From the NCBI RefSeq assembly GCF_018881595.1, contig NZ_JACVQA010000001.1:309625-373624 (forward strand): a stretch of 64,000 nt of DNA, written 5' to 3'. The notes below the pieces were generated by a model. That model did not search any database. It was not told the DNA's origin and saw only the letters and a list, made by a program, of their open reading frames with translations. A program made the position numbers and the translations under genes. This stretch comes from Polynucleobacter sp. UK-Gri1-W3 (GTDB taxonomy: Bacteria; Pseudomonadota; Gammaproteobacteria; Burkholderiales; Burkholderiaceae). Shown piece after piece: positions 15,150-23,546 of this stretch (within the stretch, counting starts at the first letter, position 1; the number at the start of each line of letters is the position of its first letter).

Positions 15150-15608
15150 ATGAGAGAAATAGCAATCAGAGGCTTTATCAACGAGAAGTACAACACGCCA
15201 TTTGGCAAAGGATTATTCAGACGAGCCATCTATAACGGCTCAGTGGAACTTCATAATCCAAACCAAAAGTATCTAGTTGACTTTTATGAATATGAACAAT
15301 TTCAACATACTGCTAAAACAGATGATCAAATAAGAACACTTAAGAAATTAGACGCCTGCGGCATAGGCAGTACGCCAGATTTAGTGATGTCGTGGATTGT
15401 GCATTACGAACCGTTAACCAAATCAAAGGAACTTGTTGATGGCTATTGCATCTACCTACAAACAACAGGCGAGGTTCATATTGAAATTGACGATGTTCTA
15501 AATGGAACAAAAGATGAGTGGGACTTAAAAGCACATCATTGCAAAGCTGTAGGTGCAAATAAGCCCGTATTTGTTGCGACAAATGTAGATTTAAGCGCCA
15601 AGCAGTAA
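15150..15608 (+). CDS. Protein of unknown function in cassette R1-R2
   Basis: The 152-residue soluble protein follows a good site (AAGGAG). Parts: MREIAIRGFINEKYNTPFGKG, VDFYEYEQFQH, a central TPDLVMSWIVHYEPLTKSKELVDGYCIYLQT and a C-terminal acid-rich GEVHIEIDDVLNGTKDEWDLKAHHC. No motif identifies an activity. It shares a hairpin-bounded interval with the DUF6641-like gene transcribed away from it. Its stop is followed by a large terminator-like structure that encloses R2. Confidence 0.55.
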   Translation: MREIAIRGFINEKYNTPFGKGLFRRAIYNGSVELHNPNQKYLVDFYEYEQFQHTAKTDDQIRTLKKLDACGIGSTPDLVMSWIVHYEPLTKSKELVDGYCIYLQTTGEVHIEIDDVLNGTKDEWDLKAHHCKAVGANKPVFVATNVDLSAKQ

Positions 15609-15631
15609 TTTGCTAAGAACACCTCAAAAAT

Positions 15632-15708
15632 GCCCTACAAGCAACGATCTTCAAGCATCACAGCGTCTAGTTGCTGGACGCCAATCAAACAGCGTGTAGG
15701 GCTTTTTT
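15632..15708 (+). terminator. Terminator arms enclosing hairpin R2
   Basis: GCCCTACA at 15632-15639 pairs with TGTAGGGC at 15695-15702, followed by TTTTTT. The 55-nt loop contains R2. It looks like an intrinsic terminator whose loop carries the boundary repeat. Confidence 0.65.
15663..15681. repeat. Cassette-boundary hairpin R2 (+ orientation)
   Basis: GCGTCTAGTTGCTGGACGC, one change from the R1 core. It is 55 bp after the stop of the preceding gene and sits in the loop of the terminator-like structure at 15632-15708. Confidence 0.88.
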
Positions 15709-15922
15709 GACCCCAAAACCTAATTTGTCGTCTAAATCCCACGAATTAAGCGCAATTAGAGCTAAATACTTAAGAGCAAATTTGGTTAAGAAAATATACA
15801 TTTTCTTATGCGGCGCGTAAGCCATTGATTCTTGGAAGAATTATTTTGGCAAATTTCGGTCGACCATTTGGCAATAAGAAAACACACTAATAGTGCTTTT
15901 TTATTTATGAAAGGTTTTACAA
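15709..15922. other. Upstream region of the 188-aa recombinase gene
   Basis: No gene. Contains a short CACTAATAGTG dyad followed by TTTTTT at 15885-15903, just before the ribosome site GAAAGG; it might act as an attenuator. GGTCGACC near 15859 is a palindrome also found near 14819. Confidence 0.4.
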
Positions 15923-16489
15923 ATGGCTCAAGCAAAAACTTTAACCCAAGCAGAACTAGATCAAGTGCTGCGTTATGTATCTACCAAAAAATATCCCGAA
16001 CGCGATAGGGCATTACTAATGACAAGCTTTCTTGCAGGGCTTCGTGTTGCAGAGATCGCATCCTTAACAATGGGTGATGTTTTAAATACAGATGGCACAG
16101 TCAAGGCGGAAGTTCGTTTATCTGCCGAACAAACCAAAGGTAAATATCCGAGGACAGTTTTCTTATCCACTAAATTACGTGCTGAACTGGAGGAATATTT
16201 AAAAACTCGTCACGCAAAATATCCTGACATTCCACTCTTCCACACCAATACACGCCTAAGATTTACTGCTAATTCACTATGTCAGTGGTTCTATCACACC
16301 TATCGCAATGCGGGCATTAGTGGCGCAAGCAGCCATAGCGGAAGAAGAAACTTTCTTACCTCGCTTGCCTCAAAGGGCGTAGGTGTTCGTGTACTTGCAG
16401 CGCTAGCAGGACACCGCAATATTGCTGTAACGATGAAATACATTGACGCTTCAGACGATATGAAACGCAATGCGGTGGAATTAATTTAA
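15923..16489 (+). CDS. Stand-alone tyrosine recombinase catalytic domain
   Basis: At 188 residues it is the catalytic domain of a XerC/D-like phage-integrase-family protein without the N-terminal core-binding domain. The full active set is visible: R41 (GLRVAEI), a Lys near 72-74 (TKGK), H138 and R141 (HSGRR), H164 (AGHRN) and nucleophile Y173 (MKYID). It cuts and rejoins DNA through a 3'-phosphotyrosine link. Minimal recombinases of this size are known from integrative elements and phase-variation systems. It converges with, and overlaps by 4 bp, a helix-turn-helix gene that could supply DNA-binding. It is encoded inside the hairpin-delimited array, so it is the prime candidate to act on those repeats. 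Confidence 0.88.
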   Translation: MAQAKTLTQAELDQVLRYVSTKKYPERDRALLMTSFLAGLRVAEIASLTMGDVLNTDGTVKAEVRLSAEQTKGKYPRTVFLSTKLRAELEEYLKTRHAKYPDIPLFHTNTRLRFTANSLCQWFYHTYRNAGISGASSHSGRRNFLTSLASKGVGVRVLAALAGHRNIAVTMKYIDASDDMKRNAVELI

Positions 16490-16944
16490 TCAATCCAACC
16501 GAGGCGCTGCCATTTAGCGAATCTCGCCTCGTCTTCAATATTAGGCTTCTCGCAAGAAAAGCCTAATTCCTTTAATAAACGCATTGCCTGGGTTCTGCTA
16601 AGTTTGCAATGAAAAGGCCATATTTCCAATAGCTCAACAACCATTGCTAGCGACCATTTATCTTTATCAAAACCATTGCGTAGTCCGCCTTTGCGCAACA
16701 TTCTTTGTAACTTGTAATTTTCTTCCTTCTCTAAAGAACTAGGCCTACCTAGCGGAGTAGAGCGCCAACCCATCTTATTAACTTCATCCACTTTTGCCCA
16801 AGCAAATACGCTTTGCCTAGACACCTCCAAACGCCTGGCAACCTCTGATTGCGAAATTCCACGGCGCAGCATTCGTACGCCTTGCATGCGGCGCCCTTCC
16901 ATGGCTTTGATTTTTCTCTTTGGCTTTTTAGAAATTTCTATCAT
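16486..16944 (-). CDS. Helix-turn-helix protein (IS630/homeodomain-like)
   Basis: A 152-residue basic protein with a first helix-turn-helix at about 15-52 (GVRMLRRGISQSEVARRLEVSRQSVFAWAK), a GRPSSLEKEEN linker, and a second winged helix-turn-helix at about 95-135 (WSLAMVVELLEIWPFHCKLSRTQAMRLLKELG). This paired arrangement is that of the N-terminal DNA-binding half of IS630-type transposases; no DDE catalytic domain follows. It is therefore either a domesticated DNA-binding protein or a regulator. Its stop overlaps that of the 188-aa recombinase, suggesting a functional pair. Confidence 0.75.
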   Translation of the reverse strand: MIEISKKPKRKIKAMEGRRMQGVRMLRRGISQSEVARRLEVSRQSVFAWAKVDEVNKMGWRSTPLGRPSSLEKEENYKLQRMLRKGGLRNGFDKDKWSLAMVVELLEIWPFHCKLSRTQAMRLLKELGFSCEKPNIEDEARFAKWQRLGWID

Positions 16945-17207
16945 TTTTCATTGAAAAATAGAGCTTGGCACAAAACAATTGATCAATTTTTTGTCAGTTA
17001 TTAATGTAACACATAAAAGACATGATAGACAGCAAAGTCATTATTTATATGGCTTGAATTTTCGTATTTACTGTCAATAAAAATCATTCTCTAACCAACA
17101 TGTCACAAAAAAATCGCAAAAATCTATAGTTCATACATCAACTCAGCAAGCAGTACGGCACCTTCGCCACAACCCGCTGAGCTGGTTCCTAAATGGAGGT
17201 ATTACAA

Positions 17208-18023
17208 ATGGCTAATACAGCTAATGCAGTAAAAGCAGCATTTCAACCAACAGCAGAAAACCTCGCCTTTTCAGGTGGACTTGTAACGCAACTAGATGGT
17301 TTAGTTGTAAAGCGTAAGCAGTGGGAAGCTACTGATTACAAAAAAGCTAATGAGGGTTTATATAGCTTATTAGCAAGCTGTCTAGACGTCTTCAACAGCA
17401 AGTTTGTTAATGCTAGCGATGACGACAAGAAAACCTTGCGCGGCGAATTAAAAAATCGCCTGATAGCAGATGGGGTTCGGGTACAACGCAATACAACCAC
17501 CTTAACCATGTTCGTACGCTTTGTTTTTGGTTCTGATCGCAAACGTGCACACGGCTACACCTACGTGCTTAAAGCAGCAATTTCATATGACGTTACAGCA
17601 GCTAGCCTGCCAAGCTGGATTGTTGAGCAAGGCGGCATCGAAGAAGTTCGCAAGCGCATGATTGTTTCGGAGAAAGCTTTAGCAAACCGAACAGCTCTTG
17701 AAAGCGCAAAAGCCCAGGTTGTAGCCAATGTTGAACAAGCTTCTGTAACACCACTAGCGAAATTCAGTATGTCTGGTGTAAGCGGGGAATATGCCTTACT
17801 CCTTGCAAAGCCTTCACCTGATGGGACTGTCTCTATCGTCGGCGCAATATCTGACATCAACGAAGCTTTCTATAACGCATGTCTGCTAAAGATGGCTCGC
17901 GTTAAAGCAGCAGATAACGCTGAATCGCTAGCTCTTAGCAAAGAGGGCACAGATTTGTTAGCCGGTAGCAGTTCTATCGCCGCCAACGATTCTGTAACTC
18001 AAAAAGAACTGCTTGCAGCCTAA
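17208..18023 (+). CDS. Protein of unknown function paired with AAA+ ATPase
   Basis: The start at 17208 (MANTANAVKAAF) has GGAGGT eight bases upstream; an earlier ATG lies within that site. The 271-residue soluble protein is rich in Ala, with helices at 25-90 (LVVKRKQWEATDYKKANEGLYSLLASC), a basic strand-rich middle (TTTLTMFVRFVFGSDRKRAHGYTYVLKAAI) and a helical C-terminal third. It has no recognised domain. It is followed 68 bp later by an AAA+ ATPase gene on the same strand, and the two probably form a functional unit within cassette R2-R3. Confidence 0.6.
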   Translation: MANTANAVKAAFQPTAENLAFSGGLVTQLDGLVVKRKQWEATDYKKANEGLYSLLASCLDVFNSKFVNASDDDKKTLRGELKNRLIADGVRVQRNTTTLTMFVRFVFGSDRKRAHGYTYVLKAAISYDVTAASLPSWIVEQGGIEEVRKRMIVSEKALANRTALESAKAQVVANVEQASVTPLAKFSMSGVSGEYALLLAKPSPDGTVSIVGAISDINEAFYNACLLKMARVKAADNAESLALSKEGTDLLAGSSSIAANDSVTQKELLAA

Positions 18024-18091
18024 GCAGTAATTCAAGGGGGCGGGACATTCCCGTCACCCTTTTTAACTTCACTTACACATAGGAGGACATA

Positions 18092-18784
18092 GTGAAAACA
18101 TCAGTCAAATATGCGCCAAAGATTTTGGGCGATGTGATTTACCCTAATTCAGCCGTCAGAACACGCATACAAGCATATATGTCAGGTCAATTAGAAGGCA
18201 ACATCTTGTTATGGGGACCGAACGGTACTGGCAAAACTACCGTAGCCGATTTGCTCCCTTCATATATTAGTGGCGACGCTGCTTTTATTGAGACTCAAAG
18301 TTTTGACGAGATTCTCAAAAAAGATGATTTGCGCGGCTATATAGCAAATTCATGCAGCATTGCTAGCTTTTCAAACTCTAAGTACTTCATGGTCTTTCAT
18401 GAGTTTGATAACGCAAAAGCCAATGTAAGCAAGTTCTGGACTGTTATCGAAGAGTACGCAGATCAGTTAATGCTCATCATCACCAGCAATGATCCGATGA
18501 ACATTCACAAAAGTCTGCGTTCGCGTTGCGATGAAATACATTTCCCAGCTCTAACTGCTCGTCAAGTATTGCCTCGTGCGCTAAAGATTCTTGCGGCAGA
18601 GGGTGTCGATGTCCCTGAAAAACAAGTTCTGCATTACTTAACGCAGATCGAGCACTTTGGGGACTTGCGCAAGTATTTCGCTAAGTTAGACGAGATCATC
18701 TATCTCTTTAAAACAGGTGGGACATTTCCACCAGCGCCCAATGTCATTCTTAACAGCAACAAAATCAAGCTGTCTCTTGTTTAA
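18092..18784 (+). CDS. AAA+ ATPase, clamp-loader/RuvB-like
   Basis: A 230-residue protein starting at GTG after AGGAGG. Walker A is GPNGTGKTT (residues 42-50); a Walker B-like strand is YFMVFHEFDNA; sensor 1 is in LMLIITSNDP (Asn); an arginine-finger-like element is SLRSRCDEIHF. This is the compact AAA+ fold of replication factor C small subunits, RuvB and related remodelers, without extra domains. It probably forms a ring acting on DNA or on the upstream partner protein. It ends 5 bp before perfect hairpin R3. The combination with the 271-residue protein is not one I can name. Confidence 0.82.
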   Translation: MKTSVKYAPKILGDVIYPNSAVRTRIQAYMSGQLEGNILLWGPNGTGKTTVADLLPSYISGDAAFIETQSFDEILKKDDLRGYIANSCSIASFSNSKYFMVFHEFDNAKANVSKFWTVIEEYADQLMLIITSNDPMNIHKSLRSRCDEIHFPALTARQVLPRALKILAAEGVDVPEKQVLHYLTQIEHFGDLRKYFAKLDEIIYLFKTGGTFPPAPNVILNSNKIKLSLV

Positions 18785-18788
18785 CTAA

Positions 18789-18821
18789 TTATCAAGCGTC
18801 TAGTGACTAGACGCTTGATAA
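18789..18821. repeat. Cassette-boundary hairpin R3 (+ orientation)
   Basis: Perfect 15-bp arms (TTATCAAGCGTCTAG and its complement) around a TGA loop. The core GCGTCTAGTGACTAGACGC is at 18796-18814. Begins 4 bp after the AAA+ gene stop. Confidence 0.9.
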
Positions 18822-18862
18822 ACCAATCTCATACTCAATTAATTTAATAAAGGACTTAAAAA

Positions 18863-19177
18863 ATGAATAATCTCTCAAACAACACTATTCCTCACACGTC
18901 ATCTAAAGCTCAAGTAAGCAAATTACAGCGAGTTCAAGATGTCTTTGCAATTGAAGTTAAAAATGCCATGTACCGTGGGGCCAAATTTAGCGGCGTATTA
19001 GAACTTGTAAACGGCACAGACAGTATTTGCAAACACAAAGGTACATATCGCGCTAACGCTAAATTAGCTTGGTTCGGACAAGAACTTAAAAAGCGCAATC
19101 CATTTATCGATCTTGCTAACGCAGAAGTCACCCTATTACCTTGCTATACAGGCGATGTCATTGCCTCTTTAGGTTAA
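18863..19177 (+). CDS. Protein of unknown function after R3
   Basis: A 104-residue protein preceded by AAAGGACTT. The middle reads FAIEVKNAMYRGAKFSGVLELVNGTDSICKHKGTYRANAKLAWFGQELKKRN in parts, basic and mixed alpha/beta, with a hydrophobic C-terminus (LLPCYTGDVIASLG). No family is recognised. It is the first of three closely spaced plus-strand genes (9-bp gap to the next, then a 4-bp overlap), so an operon is likely. Confidence 0.55.
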   Translation: MNNLSNNTIPHTSSKAQVSKLQRVQDVFAIEVKNAMYRGAKFSGVLELVNGTDSICKHKGTYRANAKLAWFGQELKKRNPFIDLANAEVTLLPCYTGDVIASLG

Positions 19178-19186
19178 GGAGGACTT

Positions 19187-19729
19187 ATGTATCCAAAAGC
19201 ATACTTATTTCACGATGCAGACTTGGAAGGGCTAGATCATTTAATTTCAAGTCCAATTACCTTAACTTTTGGTGTTAATCAGCTTTGTAGGAATAAAAAG
19301 TCGCATATAGATTTAGCCTGCGCACTAAATCTATATAACGCTTGTAACAAGCCGATTTACCCAAATTATGTCACCTGCATCTACGACTCTAAGCCGCAAG
19401 AAATTTTGGCAACCATTTTAAAATTTAATATCTCGGAGTACTGCTATATCAAGTCAGATAAGCACTTTACTCTAGCGAAATCTCTAGTCAACATTAACAG
19501 AAAGCTTGAAGGCACAATGCAAAATATCAGCGGGCTTGAAAGCAATATGCGAACTTGTTACAAGATCCTAGAAACCTTTAATCTTCAAATGGCATCGCCT
19601 TTGGATTATCAGGAGATTGAAAGCATGTCTCATGTGCTATCGGTTAGAAAAGTTGCTCGATTAAAACTAAATGATTTAATTCGCAAAGAATTTATTGATA
19701 ATATTTGCCAATATATGGAGGATGTATGA
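19187..19729 (+). CDS. Protein of unknown function
   Basis: A 180-residue protein with AGGAGGACTT before its start. It has a Cys-containing N-terminal half (CRNKKSHIDLACALNLYNACNKPIYPNYVTCIYDSK in parts) and a helical C-terminal half (SVLSVRKVARLKLNDLIRKEFIDNICQYM in part). No motif identifies an activity. Its stop overlaps the next start in an ATGA junction, so the two products are probably made together. Confidence 0.55.
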   Translation: MYPKAYLFHDADLEGLDHLISSPITLTFGVNQLCRNKKSHIDLACALNLYNACNKPIYPNYVTCIYDSKPQEILATILKFNISEYCYIKSDKHFTLAKSLVNINRKLEGTMQNISGLESNMRTCYKILETFNLQMASPLDYQEIESMSHVLSVRKVARLKLNDLIRKEFIDNICQYMEDV

Positions 19730-20052
19730 ATAACTACTCTGATGTTGAGCTCGAAACGGCTCACAAGCATAGCCTTGCTAATCGCAAGACCATTCAAAAA
19801 AGCGAGCAATGTAGTTGCTTCTATTGCTGTTGTGTGTTTCCAGCAACTATGGTTGAGCAATGGTTAAGCGAGGCTAATGGACAAGGTGATACGGGATGGT
19901 GCCCAAGATGTGGGGTGGATAGTCTAATTGGTGATGCATCTGGCATTCCACTGACGCCATCGTTTTTAGCAGCTATGAATGGGAAGTATTTCGATGCAGA
20001 TTGTGCAATTGAAGCAGATGAACTCAAGCCAACTTCGCTGCATTCATCATAG
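19726..20052 (+). CDS. Zinc-ribbon cytoplasmic protein
   Basis: The start at 19726 overlaps the preceding stop and has GGAGG upstream. The 108-residue protein matches a widespread small family that I recognise by pattern: AHKHSLANRKTIQKSEQCSCFYC, FPATMVEQW, GWCPRCGVDSLIGDASGIPLT, then FLAAMN. The two Cys pairs (CFYC and CPRC) should bind zinc. Its function is unknown. The last 29 bases overlap the convergent integrase gene. Confidence 0.72.
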   Translation: MNNYSDVELETAHKHSLANRKTIQKSEQCSCFYCCCVFPATMVEQWLSEANGQGDTGWCPRCGVDSLIGDASGIPLTPSFLAAMNGKYFDADCAIEADELKPTSLHSS

Positions 20053-21238
20053 GAGTTAGCTTCGAATAATGTCGCTCAATCATGCCAACACTAGTGCCCA
20101 TTTGCCTAGCGAGAGTGTGGATATCAACCCCTCTCGCTAAGGCGAATGTGGCATATGTATGACGCAGGCTATATAAGGTTCTATTCTGCCCACCTCCATC
20201 GACTCTCATATTGCTACGAACCATTAAGTTGCGAAAAATGTTTTCCATATTGCTGATTTGCTCACCTGTTGGCAATCTAAATATCACAGCATCAACCTTA
20301 GCCTCAATCACTGCATTGAGTCCCGAGTAAGGCAGCTTCTGCCACTTCATTACTCGTTCTAACACCTTCACCACAGCAGTTCTTGCTATCAAATATCTGG
20401 GTCCCGTCTTACCTGAGACCCATATCCTTAAGTATTTCTTTTCCCCAATCCAATGCCATTGCAAATGCTTCCACTTCAGTGGCAAAGCCTCTGTTCCATG
20501 ACGAACGCCTGTATTGACCAAAAACTCTATGTAATATACGCACAGCGTTCTCATTAATGCCGTTCTATCTGTATAGCTACTCTTTTGCCACGTCTCTGTA
20601 TAGCTGAGCAACTCTTTAATTTCTTCCGCTGAAAAAGCAGGGCGGGGTTGGCTCTTTTTACCTTTGCTATCCAATAATGGGACCGCTTGATTAAGTCCAA
20701 TATAGCCACGATCACGGGCTAGATTAATCACACGAATATAAGCACTGGCGTGATTACGCTTGGTGCTCGCCATGGGAGTCTTGCCCATCTCGGCGATTCG
20801 CCAAGCCTCAAAATCTCCCAGCAATTCATTTGTAATTTTGCTGATCTCATATTGCCCAAAAAAGGGAACGAGATATTTGTTAATGGCGAAGGCATAGTCA
20901 CGATAAGTTCGTTTGCCTGTTTTGTTATCGGTAGCTTGTGCCATATTGGCAATCTCATCTAAAGCTACTTGCCTGAAGGTCTTGGTTGTAACAGCAAGGC
21001 CAGCCCCAATCTTAACTTTGACGGTTTCATATATTGAGATAGCTTGGGTTTGAGCAATATCAAGATCTTCTGTAGCAGTAGAAGCGGCATGCCATTGCCC
21101 ATTGGGCAACTTAAAGCGGCATTGCCATTGCCGACTTTTAGGTCGCTTGAATAGAGTTAGCTCACCCCGTAACAATTTAATTCTTTTTGGTGAGCCTAGG
21201 TTTGTATTTGCAGGAAATAGATATTGAAAGTTTTGCAA
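20024..21238 (-). CDS. Phage-type tyrosine integrase
   Basis: A 404-residue integrase with an N-terminal arm-binding region (about 20-60), a core-binding domain (about 95-200) and a catalytic domain (about 205-404). Catalytic residues: Arg in NTGVRHGTEALPL, the YSLRHTYATFAL block (Arg and His) and Tyr in IERHYSK. The usual first box His is Tyr and the second is Thr (MGTSVG), as in several genomic-island integrases. The start used is TTG; the true start is uncertain. It probably drove integration at tRNA-Phe, yet it lies 7 kb from the nearest displaced tRNA half and 4 bp from repeat R4. Confidence 0.88.
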   Translation of the reverse strand: MQNFQYLFPANTNLGSPKRIKLLRGELTLFKRPKSRQWQCRFKLPNGQWHAASTATEDLDIAQTQAISIYETVKVKIGAGLAVTTKTFRQVALDEIANMAQATDNKTGKRTYRDYAFAINKYLVPFFGQYEISKITNELLGDFEAWRIAEMGKTPMASTKRNHASAYIRVINLARDRGYIGLNQAVPLLDSKGKKSQPRPAFSAEEIKELLSYTETWQKSSYTDRTALMRTLCVYYIEFLVNTGVRHGTEALPLKWKHLQWHWIGEKKYLRIWVSGKTGPRYLIARTAVVKVLERVMKWQKLPYSGLNAVIEAKVDAVIFRLPTGEQISNMENIFRNLMVRSNMRVDGGGQNRTLYSLRHTYATFALARGVDIHTLARQMGTSVGMIERHYSKLTPMMNAAKLA

Positions 21239-21243
21239 GTTGA

Positions 21244-21262
21244 GCGTCTAGTTAAGGGACGC
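21244..21262. repeat. Cassette-boundary repeat R4 (+ orientation)
   Basis: GCGTCTAGTTAAGGGACGC, upstream of the integrase start and about 100 bp before the MazG-like gene. Only the outer 5-bp arms pair. Last copy in the plus orientation. Confidence 0.82.
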
Positions 21263-21345
21263 TAGTTAGCTTAATTTCAGATTAGGGTTTGGACGACCTT
21301 TAAGACCCTTGAAAATGCTTCTTTGAACTGTAGTAGCATTGTCTT

Positions 21346-21681
21346 ATGTCTGACATATCTGATTTAACTAAAAAACTAATCGAATTTAGAGATGCCCGGG
21401 ATTGGAAACAGTTTCATAATCCCAAGGATCTTGCTGTTGCGCTATCTATTGAATCAGGCGAACTTCTAGAGGCGTTTCTTTGGAAATCATCCGAACAGGC
21501 ATCGCAAGAAAAAATCAAAGAGGAGTTAGCTGATGTCCTTGCTTACGCCCTTTTACTTGCCAACGAATGTGGACTAGATGTTGCTGAAATAGTAACTGCG
21601 AAGATTGAGGCAAATAATCTTAAATATCCAGCCGATAAAGTCAAAGGTAGCGCCAAGAAGTACAACGAGTCTAACTTCTAG
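21346..21681 (+). CDS. MazG-like nucleotide pyrophosphohydrolase
   Basis: A 111-residue all-helical protein of the RS21-C6/dCTPase type: RDARDWKQFHNPKDLAVALSIESGELLEAFLW, then EELADVLAYALLLANECGLD. The ESGELLE (ExxE) and EELADV (ExxD) motifs bind magnesium. It hydrolyses nucleoside triphosphates to monophosphate and pyrophosphate, cleaning or depleting the dNTP pool. It is convergent with, and overlaps by 11 bp, the operon of two nuclease-helicase proteins. Pairing of MazG-like enzymes with DUF2075 helicases is seen elsewhere, so a joint antiviral role is a reasonable inference. Confidence 0.88.
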   Translation: MSDISDLTKKLIEFRDARDWKQFHNPKDLAVALSIESGELLEAFLWKSSEQASQEKIKEELADVLAYALLLANECGLDVAEIVTAKIEANNLKYPADKVKGSAKKYNESNF

Positions 21682-23545
21682 CTCTCAGTCTCTCTTCAAA
21701 GTAGGCCTGGGTTTCTGGGTCGGTGCAGAAGATATAGCAACCTTTCATTCCTCGGGTCATTAAAGTTCTGTAAGTATTTCTGATGATGCCGTCGACTTTC
21801 TTATTGGCCGCCTCTGGATTTATTTTTAACAGCTTCTTATATCCGCTGATCGATTTATCGGTCTTAGCCCGAGCTTTTGGGTTTGTTATGACATTACCGT
21901 CGCGAACTATTAAATCATCCCCAATGATCACGCCCACGTAGTCAACCTCAAGTCCTTGGCATGTGTGAATGCAACCAACCTCTGATACTGAGTCTGGAGC
22001 TTGAATCCAGAGCGAGCCATCTGTATCTAAATTCCACTGCATTCCAAAATCATATTCAGGAAGACTAATATCAAAAGCAGACTTATCGCCTCGACTAATC
22101 CAATTCCAGCAGTAGCCAGCAACCATCCTGGCTTTATTGTTAATTTTGTTTTTCTCAAAGATTAATTCCTTGAGCTCATTGGGTGTTGATAGAACCTGAA
22201 AGTCATATTCAAGTTCATCTAGCGTCTTGTTGGCCGTTTCTCTAATTGCCAAAACATCATCTAGCCAAGCCAAATAACCGTCAGAGCCATTGCATCTAAA
22301 TTGAGACTCCAGCGCCAAATGATGAACCTTGGCACCTTCAAGTTTTGCCCATCTCTCAATTTCTTCTTTGCTGCCAATATCACTAAAGGTTACTTTCTGG
22401 TCTTCATCTATAAAAAAGATTGAGAGCTTGCTGGAGTGAATAATTTCCTTAACCTGGTTCTCGCCAATATTTTTAAACATTCCAGATTTTTCATTGAGGC
22501 GATGCGCCTCATCCACAATCAACACATCAAATGCATTTTTCTCTAGCGAATGAAATGATCCTGACCCAGAAAATAAATTAGATATGGCCGACTTTCTCAT
22601 TGAGCCAGTCAACTTAGCCTCATATACCGCCCGAGGTGCCGCATTCTTAGTGATGTATTGAGCCACCAAACGTAACTGCTGAATGATATTAACCAATAGG
22701 TTTACGGCTACTACTGACTTTCCGGTTCCGGGGCCACCTTGAACAATCAATACATTCTTGTTTGTTGGAGAAGATTCTTTTGCTAATTTTATAGCGGTTT
22801 CATATACCAGCTTCTGCTCATCTAGCATGATGAATTCAGGGTTGCCAGCAATCATTTTTGCTAAGCTATCGGCAAGACTCTTCGAGGGCTTAATCTTGCC
22901 GTTTTCAATCCGGAACATTAAATCGGACTTATCCCCATACTTTACAAAGCCCTTGATGAATGCCTTGAGCCTTTCTTTCTCTGACTTGCCTTTGAGAAAT
23001 ACTGGGGCTTTTTCAAGGTAAGGCTGATAAAAGCTATTTGTTATAACGCTATCTTCAATGTAGTTATGAAGATAAGCACAAGGAGAGAGGTGAATATTGT
23101 CGGTGTAGACAGTTTCATTGAGCTGGTTTAATAGCTCGCTATAAGACCATGCCTGATATGAGGGGTGACTTGTTTCAGCTACCCCATGCTGAAACCTTGT
23201 TTTAACAATGGCATCTTTGTCCGTTAGCTCTGCCGCCTCCCATTGCTTTAACTCAATAATAACTACTTGATCTTTTTTTTCGTGATTCTGCCCGGTCAAT
23301 ATGAAATCAATTCTTTTGGATGTCTGTGGGATTGAATATTCAATGCTTACCCCCGCATCATTAGGTATTTCAACGTCATCTAAAACTGCGCCCATATACC
23401 TCATGGATTCTTGCCAAGACCTAAGCTCATTCTTAGCTACACGATGCCCAGTCTTTGCTTGATATGTTGCCTCAATGATTTCGTGAATTTCATTTGAGAG
23501 CAAATGCTTTATGAAGCGTTCTTTGTTGGATTGATAGATGATCAT
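21671..23545 (-). CDS. Nuclease-helicase, DUF2075 family (second of pair)
   Basis: The start at 23545 (MIIYQSNKERF) lies 1 bp after the stop of the upstream paralogue. The 624-residue protein has an N-terminal PD-(D/E)xK-like nuclease region (RIDFILTG ... VVIIELKQWE, about 75-105) and a superfamily 1-like helicase core from about 255: Walker A QGGPGTGKS, Walker B VLIVDEAHRL, a FFIDEDQ motif III-like step, CIHTCQGLEVDYVGVII and TYRTLMTRGMKGCYIF near the end. It should couple ATP-driven movement to DNA or RNA cleavage. It forms a two-gene operon with its paralogue, convergent with MazG-like. Confidence 0.85.
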   Translation of the reverse strand: MIIYQSNKERFIKHLLSNEIHEIIEATYQAKTGHRVAKNELRSWQESMRYMGAVLDDVEIPNDAGVSIEYSIPQTSKRIDFILTGQNHEKKDQVVIIELKQWEAAELTDKDAIVKTRFQHGVAETSHPSYQAWSYSELLNQLNETVYTDNIHLSPCAYLHNYIEDSVITNSFYQPYLEKAPVFLKGKSEKERLKAFIKGFVKYGDKSDLMFRIENGKIKPSKSLADSLAKMIAGNPEFIMLDEQKLVYETAIKLAKESSPTNKNVLIVQGGPGTGKSVVAVNLLVNIIQQLRLVAQYITKNAAPRAVYEAKLTGSMRKSAISNLFSGSGSFHSLEKNAFDVLIVDEAHRLNEKSGMFKNIGENQVKEIIHSSKLSIFFIDEDQKVTFSDIGSKEEIERWAKLEGAKVHHLALESQFRCNGSDGYLAWLDDVLAIRETANKTLDELEYDFQVLSTPNELKELIFEKNKINNKARMVAGYCWNWISRGDKSAFDISLPEYDFGMQWNLDTDGSLWIQAPDSVSEVGCIHTCQGLEVDYVGVIIGDDLIVRDGNVITNPKARAKTDKSISGYKKLLKINPEAANKKVDGIIRNTYRTLMTRGMKGCYIFCTDPETQAYFEERLRARS

Positions 23546-23546
23546 C

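Noticed and set aside
16486-16944. An IS630 insertion sequence
   Set aside because: Only helix-turn-helix domains are present; no DDE domain, terminal inverted repeats or TA duplication was seen.
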